From positions 434,001 to 498,000 of the forward strand of contig NZ_JAATJH010000003.1 of assembly GCF_011927835.1 (NCBI RefSeq): 64,000 nt of DNA, in the 5' to 3' direction. The position numbers and the translations under genes were made by a program. Below, one piece after another: positions 54,621 to 63,189 of the stretch; positions within the stretch are counted from its first letter, which is position 1; every line of letters starts with the position of its first letter. A model generated the notes under the pieces. That model was not told where the DNA came from, searched no databases, and saw only the letters and a program-made list of their open reading frames with translations. This stretch comes from Neolewinella antarctica (lineage in GTDB: Bacteria > Bacteroidota > Bacteroidia > Chitinophagales > Saprospiraceae).

Positions 54621-55889
54621 ATGAAAGCTATTGTCTATGTCACCCTTCCACTCGCCCTGCTATTCAGTGCTTGTAATCCAAAAATTTCCGCCGAGCGCAA
54701 ACAGGCTCTGAGCGAGCAGGGCCCCGACGTCGTACAGACCGCTATCGGTCCGTTGGAACTTCCCAGCCCATACACCACCAAGTCCGCCGTCAAAATCAGC
54801 AAAATGGTGGACTGGCCGGAAGGCGCGACGCCGAAGGCCCCCGAGGGTTTCACCGTTACGCGTTTTGCGGACAACCTGGAGCACCCACGGTCTACGTACG
54901 TCGGACCGGATGGGAACGTATTTATAGTGGAGAGTAACACCAAGTCCAGTGCTAACCAAATCACGCTGCTTGGCGTCACGGAGGGAAACGTAACGCAGCG
55001 TAAAGTATTCGCCGAGAACCTCAACCAACCTTTCGGCATGCTCATCAAGGACGGTTACTTCTACGTAGCTAATACGGACGCAACGCTGCGCTACCCGTAC
55101 CAAACCGGTCAGGAGAAGCTAACCGGCACTGGCGAAGTCATTCTGCGGACACCACCCCGGGGTTACAACAATCACTGGACGCGTAACCTACTGGCCGGCG
55201 ACGATAAAATCTACGTCTCGGTCGGCTCCGGCAGTAACGTCGGTGAGAATGGGATGGACGTAGAAGAGGACCGGGCTACCATCATCGAGATTAACCCCGA
55301 CGGCTCCGGTAAACAGTTGTACGCCACCGGCCTGCGCAACCCGGTCGGGATGGACTGGAACCCCGTCACGGGTGAACTCTGGACGGCCGTCAACGAACGG
55401 GATAAGTTGGGCGACGAACTGGTGCCCGATTACTTGACGAGCGTACAAAAAGGTGGTTTCTACGGCTGGCCGTACAGCTACTACGGACAGGTTAAAGACC
55501 CCCGCTGGTCGGAGGACCCGCACCAAAAAATGGTTGATGAGGCCATCATGCCCGACGTGCCTTTGGGCGCGCACACCGCTTCGCTCGGTTTAGCTTTCTA
55601 CACCGGCGACCAATTCCCCGCCCGCTACCGCAACGGCGCCTTCATCGGTCAGCACGGCTCCTGGAACCGGTCGAATTTTAGTGGGTATAAAGTAGTATTC
55701 GTACCCTTCGACGCGCAGGGGAAACCACAGGCACCCGAAGATTTCCTTACCGGGTTTATTGTGGACGGTGACGGCAGCCAGGTCTACGGCCGGCCCGTCG
55801 GCATAACGCTGCATCCGGATGGTTACCTGCTCGTTTGTGATGACGATGCGGGGATTATTTGGAAGGTGGCGGCTGATGCTGCTGGGTAG
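54621..55889 (+). CDS. PQQ-dependent sugar dehydrogenase family lipoprotein (sorbosone/glucose dehydrogenase-like)
   Basis: 422 aa from the ATG at 54621, which yields a lipoprotein signal (MKAIVYVTLPLALLFSACNP). The frame extends to 54561 without signal character. Six-bladed propeller: FTVTRFADNLEHPRSTYVGP, VGSGSNVGENGMDVEEDRA, IIEINPDGSGKQLYATGLRNP, TGELWTAVNERDKLGDELVPD, FIGQHGSWNRS, GRPVGITLHPDGYLLVCDDD. These match PF07995/L-sorbosone dehydrogenase-like proteins that oxidise sugars in the periplasm using PQQ. Substrate unknown; no PQQ synthesis genes are in the window. Confidence 0.88.
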   Translation: MKAIVYVTLPLALLFSACNPKISAERKQALSEQGPDVVQTAIGPLELPSPYTTKSAVKISKMVDWPEGATPKAPEGFTVTRFADNLEHPRSTYVGPDGNVFIVESNTKSSANQITLLGVTEGNVTQRKVFAENLNQPFGMLIKDGYFYVANTDATLRYPYQTGQEKLTGTGEVILRTPPRGYNNHWTRNLLAGDDKIYVSVGSGSNVGENGMDVEEDRATIIEINPDGSGKQLYATGLRNPVGMDWNPVTGELWTAVNERDKLGDELVPDYLTSVQKGGFYGWPYSYYGQVKDPRWSEDPHQKMVDEAIMPDVPLGAHTASLGLAFYTGDQFPARYRNGAFIGQHGSWNRSNFSGYKVVFVPFDAQGKPQAPEDFLTGFIVDGDGSQVYGRPVGITLHPDGYLLVCDDDAGIIWKVAADAAG

Positions 55890-55964
55890 GGTGATTTGTG
55901 TCAATAACGCCTAACGTTACGGGCTTTCGGTGACACACCGGTCCGACATTACAATGATCGTCGG

Positions 55965-57377
55965 TCAATTGAGCAAACCGACAATCATTTTTTCGAGCAA
56001 GGGATCATCCGGTTTGGGACACTGGCGGCAAACAACCTCCTCCTCATGTACCAGTACGTAGGTTGGCGCACCTACGGAACCCAGCGCATCGATCAGGATT
56101 GGTTTTTGTTGTTTGCTCAGGTAGAAATGCTTGGCGGGTGGCGGTTGGTGCTTCTCTATGTAGGGAAGCCAGTTTTTCCGGGCGGTTTCAAAAGCTACGT
56201 AGACCAGTTCAAGTTCCGGATAGCGCTCCAGTAGTTTTGCTTCTGCGGGTTGCTGCACGATACAAGGGTAACAACCCTCGAACCAAAATTTGTAGAGAGT
56301 TAGCGGTTTGGTCCGTTTGTCGCTGGGTTTCGCCACGTCGCCAGTGGTAGTCAGCAATTCGGAATTGAGTAAGATTTTAATTCCAGACGCGTTGCTACGG
56401 GCGGCGATGAGTCGGCCTTGTTGTTCGTCGAGTCGCCGCAGATACGCAGGTGATAACTCCTTGCGGATGCGGGCGAGATTTTCATCCTTGCCCTCGTACA
56501 TGCGTTGGTCGGCTTGCTGATTGAAAGCAAAGGCACTCAAGGATTCTGAGCGTTGCTGCGGCAGTGGAAATTTAGTAATTAGGTAATCCGAAATCCTTCC
56601 GTAGTTACGCGCGCCCGCTGACGACGAAGCATCGGCGGGCCCCTGGTGAGTATACATCGCTACGCTACCGATCAAGCGATTGTACAGCACGTTATCGTAG
56701 TAATCTGGGTTGTTTAGTATCAAATCCGCACGGCTTAGTAGCTGCGGTGAAATAGTCAAGGTGTCTCCGTAGAAAAACTGCATATACCCCTTCTTGTCAA
56801 ATACGTCGGACAGTACCGCCAAGTCAACCTCGTGACGGACGAAACTGTCGAGCCAGACTGCGGGAGCATCCGCCTTAGTTTGCGACCAGGAGGCTGCGTA
56901 CCTGGCAGTGAGTTCGGTGCGTAGGTGATCTAAAGTATCCGTCATTTCGGGTTGACGACCTGCCGGGCGAATCGGCAGTAAATTTCCGTCGAGATAAGTA
57001 TAGTGAGCTTCCCACGGTCCGGCGTTGCGCATTGAATCGGTGAGAACGAGTTTGCGGTCCAGCCCCGGCAGAAGTGGCCGTAAAGAATGGTTGAATCCCA
57101 GACCAACAAAGCAATCCGCCGCCACGAAGATGTCTAGCGATACGGTCGCTGAATCCCCCGGTAGCAACTTGCCGGGGTAATCTCCCTCCACGAAATCCGG
57201 CACGTCGCGGGTTGATATGTCTAATTCTAGCGTATCAGCGGAAGCATTAACGACGGTCAAACTAGTAGTTACCGGTTGCAGGAAACTAGCTCCCTTCCAG
57301 GGGACTTCATCGGTTGGTTGGGCACGGTTGCAGGTGCAAAGAAAGGCCAGTGATAGGAGCAGGGTAAAGTGGCGCAA
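55965..57377 (-). CDS. Thioredoxin-like (TlpA-type) lipoprotein with large N-terminal domain
   Basis: 470 aa if translation starts at the TTG at 57377, which gives a good lipoprotein signal (LRHFTLLLSLAFLCTC). The frame is open to another TTG at 57500, but that extension is encoded by a GC-rich repeat. The C-terminal ~130 residues are a thioredoxin fold with CxxC at Cys369-Cys372 (FWFEGCYPCIVQQPA) and the cis-Pro loop VGAPTYVLVHEE. The ~330-residue N-terminal part is of the kind seen in Bacteroidota TlpA fusions and is not otherwise recognised. Likely a periplasmic disulfide reductase. Start is uncertain. Confidence 0.78.
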   Translation of the reverse strand: MRHFTLLLSLAFLCTCNRAQPTDEVPWKGASFLQPVTTSLTVVNASADTLELDISTRDVPDFVEGDYPGKLLPGDSATVSLDIFVAADCFVGLGFNHSLRPLLPGLDRKLVLTDSMRNAGPWEAHYTYLDGNLLPIRPAGRQPEMTDTLDHLRTELTARYAASWSQTKADAPAVWLDSFVRHEVDLAVLSDVFDKKGYMQFFYGDTLTISPQLLSRADLILNNPDYYDNVLYNRLIGSVAMYTHQGPADASSSAGARNYGRISDYLITKFPLPQQRSESLSAFAFNQQADQRMYEGKDENLARIRKELSPAYLRRLDEQQGRLIAARSNASGIKILLNSELLTTTGDVAKPSDKRTKPLTLYKFWFEGCYPCIVQQPAEAKLLERYPELELVYVAFETARKNWLPYIEKHQPPPAKHFYLSKQQKPILIDALGSVGAPTYVLVHEEEVVCRQCPKPDDPLLEKMIVGLLN

Positions 57378-57477
57378 GTGATTGAGGTTTCTCGCACAGA
57401 TGCCTAAACTACCAAAAACGGTGGGCCAGCCCGTATTTAAACGGACCGACCCACTAACCTTGCTTATTTCAGCGTAA

Positions 57478-57498
57478 CCCAGCACCCGCGACCGCGCC
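57478..57498. repeat. GC-rich palindromic element, short form, reverse
   Basis: CCCAGCACCCGCGACCGCGC, between pruA and the thioredoxin-like gene. It creates the false N-terminal extension of the latter. Confidence 0.8.
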
Positions 57499-57524
57499 AA
57501 ATGGCAACAGTAGCGACGCTAAAA

Positions 57525-59156
57525 CTACTCGCCCAAAAATGGGTACCGGTAATCCCGCGGCGCGGCAAAGTTCTCCTTGATCAAACGCATGGAAATCCAG
57601 CGGTGCAGATTCAAGGGCGAACCAGCCTTGTCGTTCGTGCCCGAGCCCCGCGCCCCACCGAAGGGTTGCTGCCCGACGACGGCACCCGTAGGCTTATCGT
57701 TCACGTAAAAGTTGCCGGCCGAGTTCTCCAGCGCCCGCGTGGCGTGGTTGATCACCTGGCGGTCCTGCGCGAAAACGGCACCGGTCAGCGCGTAGGGTGA
57801 AGTAGTGTCGACGAGTTTGAGCGTCTCCTCCCACTGGTCGTCTTCGTAAACGTAGATCGTCAGGACGGGGCCGAAGATTTCCTCCTCCATCGTCGTGGAG
57901 TGGGGATCAGTTGTCACGATCACCGTCGGCTCGATGAAGAAGCCTTTTGACTTATCGTAGCCACCACCAGCGATGATCTCGCTGGTAGACTTAGCCTTCT
58001 CTCCATCGATGTATTTAGCAATCTTGTCGAAAGACCGCTCGTCGATGACGGCGTTGACAAAATTACCGAACTCCTCAACCGTACCCATCTTGAGGGTATC
58101 CATGTCAGCTACCAAGCGCTCCTTTATCGAAGGCCATAAGGAAGCCGGCAAATAAGCGCGACTGGCGGCGGAACACTTCTGCCCCTGGAACTCAAACGAG
58201 CCTCGCAAACAAGCGACGGCCACCTGTTCGGCGTCCGAAGAAGGGTGAGCGACGATGAAGTCTTTACCGCCCGTCTCGCCCACGATGCGCGGGTAGCTGC
58301 GGTAGCTGGTAATGTTGTTACCGATCTCTTTCCAGAGATTCTGGAAAACACCCGTCGAACCGGTAAAGTGGAGGCCGGCGAAGTCACGGTGCTTGAACAC
58401 GATGTTCCCTACTTCCGGGCCGTCCGTGTAAATCAAGTTAATAACCCCCGGTGGCAGACCGGCGGCTTCGAACAGCTCCATGATCACGACGGCGGAGTAA
58501 ATCTGCGTCTCGGCCGGCTTCCAGATGACGGTGTTGCCGCAAAGCGCGGGTGCTGCCGGTAGGTTAGCGGCAATGGAGGTGAAGTTGAACGGCGTAATGG
58601 CCAGAACGAAACCTTCCAGTGGCCGGTACTCCAATTTGTTCCAGGTCGGCTTCGGTGAATGTAAGGGCTGATCCTTAATGATCTCCTGGTAGAAGTAGGC
58701 GTTGAAACGGAAGAAGTCACACAATTCGGCGACGGCGTCGATATCAGCCTGGTAAGCGTTCTTGGATTGCCCCAGCATCGTGGCGGCATTCATCCGCGCG
58801 CGGAACGGTCCGGATAGCAAGTCGGCGGCGCGCAGGAAAACGGCGGCCCGCTCGTGCCACGGCGTATCCGCCCAGGCTTGCTTGGCGTTCGCGGCCGCTT
58901 CAATGGCCTGGTGGACGTGCTCCGTGGTGCCCCGGTAAAAATGACCGAGGGTGTGTGACCGCTCGTGCGGCGGGTGGACGCTCACTTTTTCTCCTTCGAG
59001 AATACGCTTTCCGTTAATGAAAGCGGGCAACTCGCGTGTTTCTGACTTGGCCTGACGCAGCGCTTCCTTGAGTTCTTTGGTTTCCGCGCTTTCCGGGGCG
59101 TAGTTAAATACGGGCTCGTTGGCCGGTATGTCGATATTAAATATGGCGTTGGACAT
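57525..59156 (-). CDS. pruA: L-glutamate gamma-semialdehyde dehydrogenase (1-pyrroline-5-carboxylate dehydrogenase)
   Basis: 543 aa from the ATG at 59156 (MSNAIFNIDIPANEPVFNY); an in-frame start at 59210 is less likely. Aldehyde dehydrogenase fold: ITPFNFTSIAANLPAAPALCG, GLHFTGSTGVFQNLWKEI, GETGGKDFIVAHPSSD and catalytic Cys328 in EFQGQKCSAASRAY, ending FGGARGSGTNDKAGSPL. The sequence follows the group that oxidises glutamate semialdehyde to glutamate in proline breakdown, as a monofunctional enzyme. putA/prodh is not in the window. Confidence 0.95.
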   Translation of the reverse strand: MSNAIFNIDIPANEPVFNYAPESAETKELKEALRQAKSETRELPAFINGKRILEGEKVSVHPPHERSHTLGHFYRGTTEHVHQAIEAAANAKQAWADTPWHERAAVFLRAADLLSGPFRARMNAATMLGQSKNAYQADIDAVAELCDFFRFNAYFYQEIIKDQPLHSPKPTWNKLEYRPLEGFVLAITPFNFTSIAANLPAAPALCGNTVIWKPAETQIYSAVVIMELFEAAGLPPGVINLIYTDGPEVGNIVFKHRDFAGLHFTGSTGVFQNLWKEIGNNITSYRSYPRIVGETGGKDFIVAHPSSDAEQVAVACLRGSFEFQGQKCSAASRAYLPASLWPSIKERLVADMDTLKMGTVEEFGNFVNAVIDERSFDKIAKYIDGEKAKSTSEIIAGGGYDKSKGFFIEPTVIVTTDPHSTTMEEEIFGPVLTIYVYEDDQWEETLKLVDTTSPYALTGAVFAQDRQVINHATRALENSAGNFYVNDKPTGAVVGQQPFGGARGSGTNDKAGSPLNLHRWISMRLIKENFAAPRDYRYPFLGE

Positions 59157-59373
59157 GATACTTTCTTTTTTGTTAGGCGGGGCGAAGGTACAATTTCGAA
59201 CGGTAGACAAATGCCGATGCCTTAATCGTTGCTTCGCGCTTCTATCACGCGTTGCCTACCCACTTTGTTTCCCATCTGTCATTTTGGCAAACGCTTGTGT
59301 ACGGGAATGACACGACCAGTTAAATCGGGGACGGCTACTGACCTTTCGACACCCAACGCTCTTCACGGCGGCA

Positions 59374-59389
59374 TGGCACAACCCTTGCT
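59374..59389 (+). promoter_or_regulatory. Sigma-54-type -24/-12 promoter upstream of dnaK
   Basis: TGGCACAACCCTTGCT matches the consensus TGGCAC-N5-TTGCW, with GG and GC separated by exactly 10 bp. It ends 46 bp before the dnaK ATG, leaving a plausible leader. No TAnnTTTG box was found in this leader. Confidence 0.6.
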
Positions 59390-59435
59390 TAATAGGGACC
59401 GACAAGCATAAAAATCAACCCTAAAATATATAAGT

Positions 59436-61349
59436 ATGAGCAAGATAATCGGTATCGACTTAGGTACAACAAACTCGTGTGTAGCGGTAATGGAAGGCAG
59501 CGAGCCGACCGTCATCTATAATGAAGAAGGCCGCAACACAACCCCTTCCATCGTCGCTTTTCTCGACGGTGGCGAGCGCAAGATCGGCGAACCCGCCAAG
59601 CGCCAGGCCATCACGAACCCAACCCGGACGGTCGCTTCCATCAAGCGATTCATGGGCATGCGCTTCGACGAAAGCTCGAATGACGTTGGCCGCGTAGCCT
59701 ATAAGGTCGTCAAGGGCGACAACGGCGTTGCCCGCGTCGATATCGACGGACGCCTCTACACGCCGCAGGAAATTAGCGCGATGGTTCTTCAGAAAATGAA
59801 GAAGACCGCCGAAGATTTCATTGGTAGCGAAGTGACTGAAGCGGTTATTACCGTTCCCGCTTACTTCAACGATAGTCAGCGCCAGGCAACCAAGGAAGCC
59901 GGTGAGATTGCCGGATTGAAAGTTCGCCGGATCATCAACGAGCCAACCGCCGCCGCCCTCGCTTACGGTATGGATAAGCGGAGCAAAGACATGACGATCG
60001 CCGTGTATGACCTCGGTGGTGGTACGTTCGACGTTTCCGTCCTCGACCTCGGTGACGGTGTTTTCGAAGTGAAGTCCACCAATGGTGACACCCACCTCGG
60101 TGGTGACGACTTCGACCGCGTCCTGATCGACTTCCTCGCCGGAGAATTCAAGAGCCAGGAAAATATCGACCTCACGAAAGACCCCATGGCCCTCCAGCGC
60201 CTCAAAGAAGCGGCGGAGAAAGCTAAGATCGAACTGAGTTCTTCCACCGAAACGGAAGTAAACCTTCCCTACATCACCGCCGTCGACGGCGTGCCCAAGC
60301 ACCTGGTCGTAAAGATCAGCCGCGCGAAATTCGAGCAATTAGCTGACGAACTCGTTCAGCGGACGCTGAAGCCTTGCCAGGAAGCACTGAAAGATGCTGG
60401 TTTGGACAAAGAAGAGATCGACGAGGTAATTCTCGTAGGTGGTTCTACCCGGATTCCAGCCATCCAGGAAGCCGTCGAGAAGTTCTTCGGCAAGAAGCCT
60501 AATAAAGGTGTGAACCCCGACGAAGTAGTAGCCGTAGGTGCCGCCATCCAGGGTGGTGTACTTTCCGGTGACGTTAAGGATGTTCTCCTCCTCGACGTAA
60601 CCCCGCTGAGCCTCGGTATCGAAGTAATGGGTGGTATGTTCGACAAGATCATCGACGCCAACACGACCATTCCTTCTAAGAAGTCCAAAGTCTACTCGAC
60701 CGCAACGGACAATCAGCCGAGCGTGGAAATCCACGTCCTTCAGGGTGAGCGTTCGATGAGTAAGGATAACCGCCCCATCGGCCGTTTCGTCCTCAGCGAT
60801 ATTCCACCCGCACCCCGCGGTGTACCTCAGGTAGAAGTAACCTTCAACCTGAATGCCGACGGTATGCTCGAAGTATCCGCTAAGGATAAGGGCACCGGTA
60901 AGGAACAGTCCATTAAGATCGAAGCCGGTACCGGTTTGAGCGACGCGGACATCCAACGGATGAAAGCCGAAGCCGAAGCCAACGCCGACGAGGACGCGAA
61001 GTCAAAAGACCGCGTTGAGAAGATCAACGGTGCCGACCAGCTGATCTTCCAGACGGACAAGCAGCTCAAGGAATTCGGTGAGAAGATCCCCGCTGAAAAG
61101 CGTACCGTGATCGACACCACGCTGAACGACCTGAAGGACGCTCACAAGTCAGAAAATCTGGACAAGATCACTTCCGCTACGGAAGCCCTGACCGCCGCTT
61201 GGAACGACGCCAGCCAGGACATCTACGCCGCTCAGCAGGACGGTGCCGGTGGACCCGAAGGCGCTGACGCAGGAGCCGGAGAAGGTGACGACACCAAAGG
61301 TGCCGAAGACGTGCAGGACGTCGAGTTCGAGGAAGTTGAAGGGAAGTAA
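59436..61349 (+). CDS. dnaK: Chaperone Hsp70, DnaK
   Basis: 637 aa. ATPase domain starts [20 protein letters not shown], with [39 protein letters not shown] and [16 protein letters not shown]; substrate-binding domain includes [17 protein letters not shown] and [18 protein letters not shown]; lid domain from ~505; Gly/Ala-rich linker; C-terminal acidic tail [13 protein letters not shown]. Normal length. ATP-dependent folding in the cytoplasm. It is monocistronic, with no grpE or dnaJ adjacent, a strong terminator after it and a sigma-54-like promoter before it. Confidence 0.99.
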   Translation: MSKIIGIDLGTTNSCVAVMEGSEPTVIYNEEGRNTTPSIVAFLDGGERKIGEPAKRQAITNPTRTVASIKRFMGMRFDESSNDVGRVAYKVVKGDNGVARVDIDGRLYTPQEISAMVLQKMKKTAEDFIGSEVTEAVITVPAYFNDSQRQATKEAGEIAGLKVRRIINEPTAAALAYGMDKRSKDMTIAVYDLGGGTFDVSVLDLGDGVFEVKSTNGDTHLGGDDFDRVLIDFLAGEFKSQENIDLTKDPMALQRLKEAAEKAKIELSSSTETEVNLPYITAVDGVPKHLVVKISRAKFEQLADELVQRTLKPCQEALKDAGLDKEEIDEVILVGGSTRIPAIQEAVEKFFGKKPNKGVNPDEVVAVGAAIQGGVLSGDVKDVLLLDVTPLSLGIEVMGGMFDKIIDANTTIPSKKSKVYSTATDNQPSVEIHVLQGERSMSKDNRPIGRFVLSDIPPAPRGVPQVEVTFNLNADGMLEVSAKDKGTGKEQSIKIEAGTGLSDADIQRMKAEAEANADEDAKSKDRVEKINGADQLIFQTDKQLKEFGEKIPAEKRTVIDTTLNDLKDAHKSENLDKITSATEALTAAWNDASQDIYAAQQDGAGGPEGADAGAGEGDDTKGAEDVQDVEFEEVEGK

Positions 61350-61386
61350 TTCCTGAAGATTCCTGGATTTTATTCCTCAATAAATT

Positions 61387-61418
61387 AGCCCGCTCTCCTC
61401 TGGAGGGCGGGCTTTTTT
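61387..61418 (+). terminator. Rho-independent terminator after dnaK
   Basis: GCCCGC, loop around TCTCCTCTGGAG (itself partly paired), GCGGGC and seven T. Confidence 0.93.
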
Positions 61419-61483
61419 TGTTTGGTGGATAAATTCTGTGGCCGAATTGTCGGGAGTGATGTTTGAAGTGATTGATAATTGAT

Positions 61484-61640
61484 CTTACACAACCGGATTA
61501 TGCCACATAGCACGAAGTACTGCGCAGCAAAACACAAAAAACACACAGGAATAAGTAAACGGTGCTTCGGCGTAGCCGTATACCGATTTTTGTGCTTTTG
61601 TGTTTATGTGGCGAAATGATCTGCGTAATATCAGTTAATA
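61484..61640. repeat. ~157-bp structured repeat (copy 2)
   Basis: Starts CTTACACAACCGGATTATGC and ends CTGCGTAATATCAGTTAAT. Internal GCACGAAGTACTGCGCAGC is inverted relative to copy 1 (27169), and the hairpin CGGCGTAGCCG is at 61568. Contains TTTATGTGGC/GCCACATAG pairing across the element. Confidence 0.8.
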
Positions 61641-61707
61641 ATATATGTCCACCCGCCCTAACGTTTCCGTTGGAACGACCGTCTTTCCAGTACCTGAAAC
61701 CCTGGAA

Positions 61708-61932
61708 ATGACCCGCATTAATAGTATTTATGGACAATTACGCCGCTTTGCGCCGCTCCTGCTTTTCATTGGTGGCACGCTGGTATTACTATTAGCCGAG
61801 CGGCCTCGACCTAGTGGTGGGAAAGGTGAGGGATTACAGCAGATCATTGGTGAGCATATTGTCGAATCCATCGAAAGCGTGCGCAAAGTGGATAAAACTA
61901 GCCACGCGCTGACGACGGTTTCACTACCGTGA
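61708..61932 (+). CDS. Possible small membrane protein
   Basis: 74 aa from the ATG at 61708 (MTRINSIYGQLRRFAPLLLF); the frame opens earlier at 61645, directly at the edge of a repeat. One hydrophobic segment (~14-30, FAPLLLFIGGTLVLLLAE) then a basic, Gly-rich stretch and IIGEHIVESIESVRKVDK. No family recognised. It ends 7 bp from the convergent acyltransferase stop. May not be a gene. Confidence 0.4.
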   Translation: MTRINSIYGQLRRFAPLLLFIGGTLVLLLAERPRPSGGKGEGLQQIIGEHIVESIESVRKVDKTSHALTTVSLP

Positions 61933-61939
61933 TGCCTTA

Positions 61940-63184
61940 CTAGGTGCTGGTTCGCACTTGAGACTCTTCCACCGAGCTCATCTGGATGGCTTGGTAATGC
62001 TTAATTAATTGGGACTTGTCCAGCGGCTCCAACTGCTCGAATTTCCGCTGCTGGTGCCACTCATATATTTTTTCCCACTGACGAATAGCTGGCTTCACCG
62101 TCAGCACGGCGAGCACGATCCAAATCTTAAATAACCACGGAAGTACCAACAGGCCGATTGGGAAAAGCACGAGCGTACTAACGGCCACCACGGTGAACCG
62201 GACCGGGTTATAAAATTCGATCGTATTCACTTTAGCGGTGGCGATGTACTGAGCCAGTAGCCAAATTGGAAAAATGGGTAGTTGGATAAGTACGGCAACT
62301 AGCGAAAGTGCCAGCTCCCAAATCGGTCGTGCCAAAATATCTTTGCTCTTTACCCCTTCCGTGGCACCCGCGACCGCGCCCATCTCTACGCCTGTTTGCT
62401 GTAGTAATGTTGCTAATTTTCCTGCCGTTTCCACGTGCTGGTCCGTCTTCGCCGCAAGCTCGATTTCTCGGTCGAGTGTTGCAGGCCGGTGCGCGTCCAG
62501 CAAAATCTCCCCTGCCGCACTCACTCCCCGGCTGGGAAATTGCACGATTAGGGGTTGGAGGCGCTGTCGCAGGTGCCGGGTAAATTCGCTGAGCGCGGCG
62601 TTGGGGGAGGCCCGGTAACCACGCAGGTAGTCAGAAGCTAAAATTGGTTCCCCACACCGAATCATCACGTCCGAACGGACCCGTTCCGCCCGCGTAAAGT
62701 TGACTCCGACCGGCAAGACGTACACCTCCGGCAGAGTAGCATCCGCCTCCAAAGCACCCAACGCAATCCGTGCCGTTCCCTTGACCAGCGGGCGCAGTGC
62801 CTTCTCGTGGATGCACGACCCCTCGGCCATGATCATGACGGCCTTACGATCGCTAAGCACCCGAAAGCAATCGTCGAAAGTAGAGAAGTTGTTCCGCAAC
62901 TTCCCGAAGCCACCATCCTTGAGCCGGTACACCGGCAGGATATTCAACGCCCGGAGGGTTGCCGTAGCCAGGGCATTTTTGTACAAATCTCCTCGCGCCA
63001 AAAAGTGCAGATTCCGCGATTGAAAACAAGCCATGATGCACGGCTCTAGGAAACCGGTCGGGTGATTAGCCGCCAGAATCACGGCACCATTCTTAGGAAT
63101 ATTCTCCAGGCCCGAAAGCTGAATATCCCGGAAATAATACTTGAAGACGTAACGCACAACCGGCCGGACGATGAAATAAAGCAT
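61940..63184 (-). CDS. PlsC-type 1-acyl-glycerol-3-phosphate/lysophospholipid acyltransferase
   Basis: 414 aa. Acyltransferase domain ~20-230 with the active-site block AANHPTGFLEP (His41), FLARGDLYKN, IMAEGSCIHEKALRPLVKG (the EG-x-S motif III variant) and VYVLPVGVNFTRAERVRSDV. Two TM segments lie in the C-terminal third (~290-350). The Bacteroidota form of the first motif is usually NHPNSFLD; here the acidic residue is Glu47 instead of Asp. It is 5 bp downstream of pyrB and likely cotranscribed. Two GC-rich repeat copies lie inside the gene. Confidence 0.88.
   Translation of the reverse strand: MLYFIVRPVVRYVFKYYFRDIQLSGLENIPKNGAVILAANHPTGFLEPCIMACFQSRNLHFLARGDLYKNALATATLRALNILPVYRLKDGGFGKLRNNFSTFDDCFRVLSDRKAVMIMAEGSCIHEKALRPLVKGTARIALGALEADATLPEVYVLPVGVNFTRAERVRSDVMIRCGEPILASDYLRGYRASPNAALSEFTRHLRQRLQPLIVQFPSRGVSAAGEILLDAHRPATLDREIELAAKTDQHVETAGKLATLLQQTGVEMGAVAGATEGVKSKDILARPIWELALSLVAVLIQLPIFPIWLLAQYIATAKVNTIEFYNPVRFTVVAVSTLVLFPIGLLVLPWLFKIWIVLAVLTVKPAIRQWEKIYEWHQQRKFEQLEPLDKSQLIKHYQAIQMSSVEESQVRTST
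62363..62381. repeat. GC-rich palindromic element, short form, inside the acyltransferase gene
   Basis: Minus strand GGGCGCGGTCGCGGGTGCC, as in the intergenic copies 27385 and 37761. Read in frame as GAVAGAT. Confidence 0.8.
62560..62586. repeat. GC-rich palindromic element, short form with GTAAATT tail, inside the acyltransferase gene
   Basis: GGCGCTGTCGCAGGTGCCGG plus GTAAATT, matching the intergenic copy at 27385 through the tail. Read (minus strand) as FTRHLRQR. Confidence 0.75.
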
Positions 63185-63189
63185 AAACG

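Noticed and set aside
59460..60338. 292-codon minus-strand ORF
   Set aside because: Antisense to dnaK; shadow frame.
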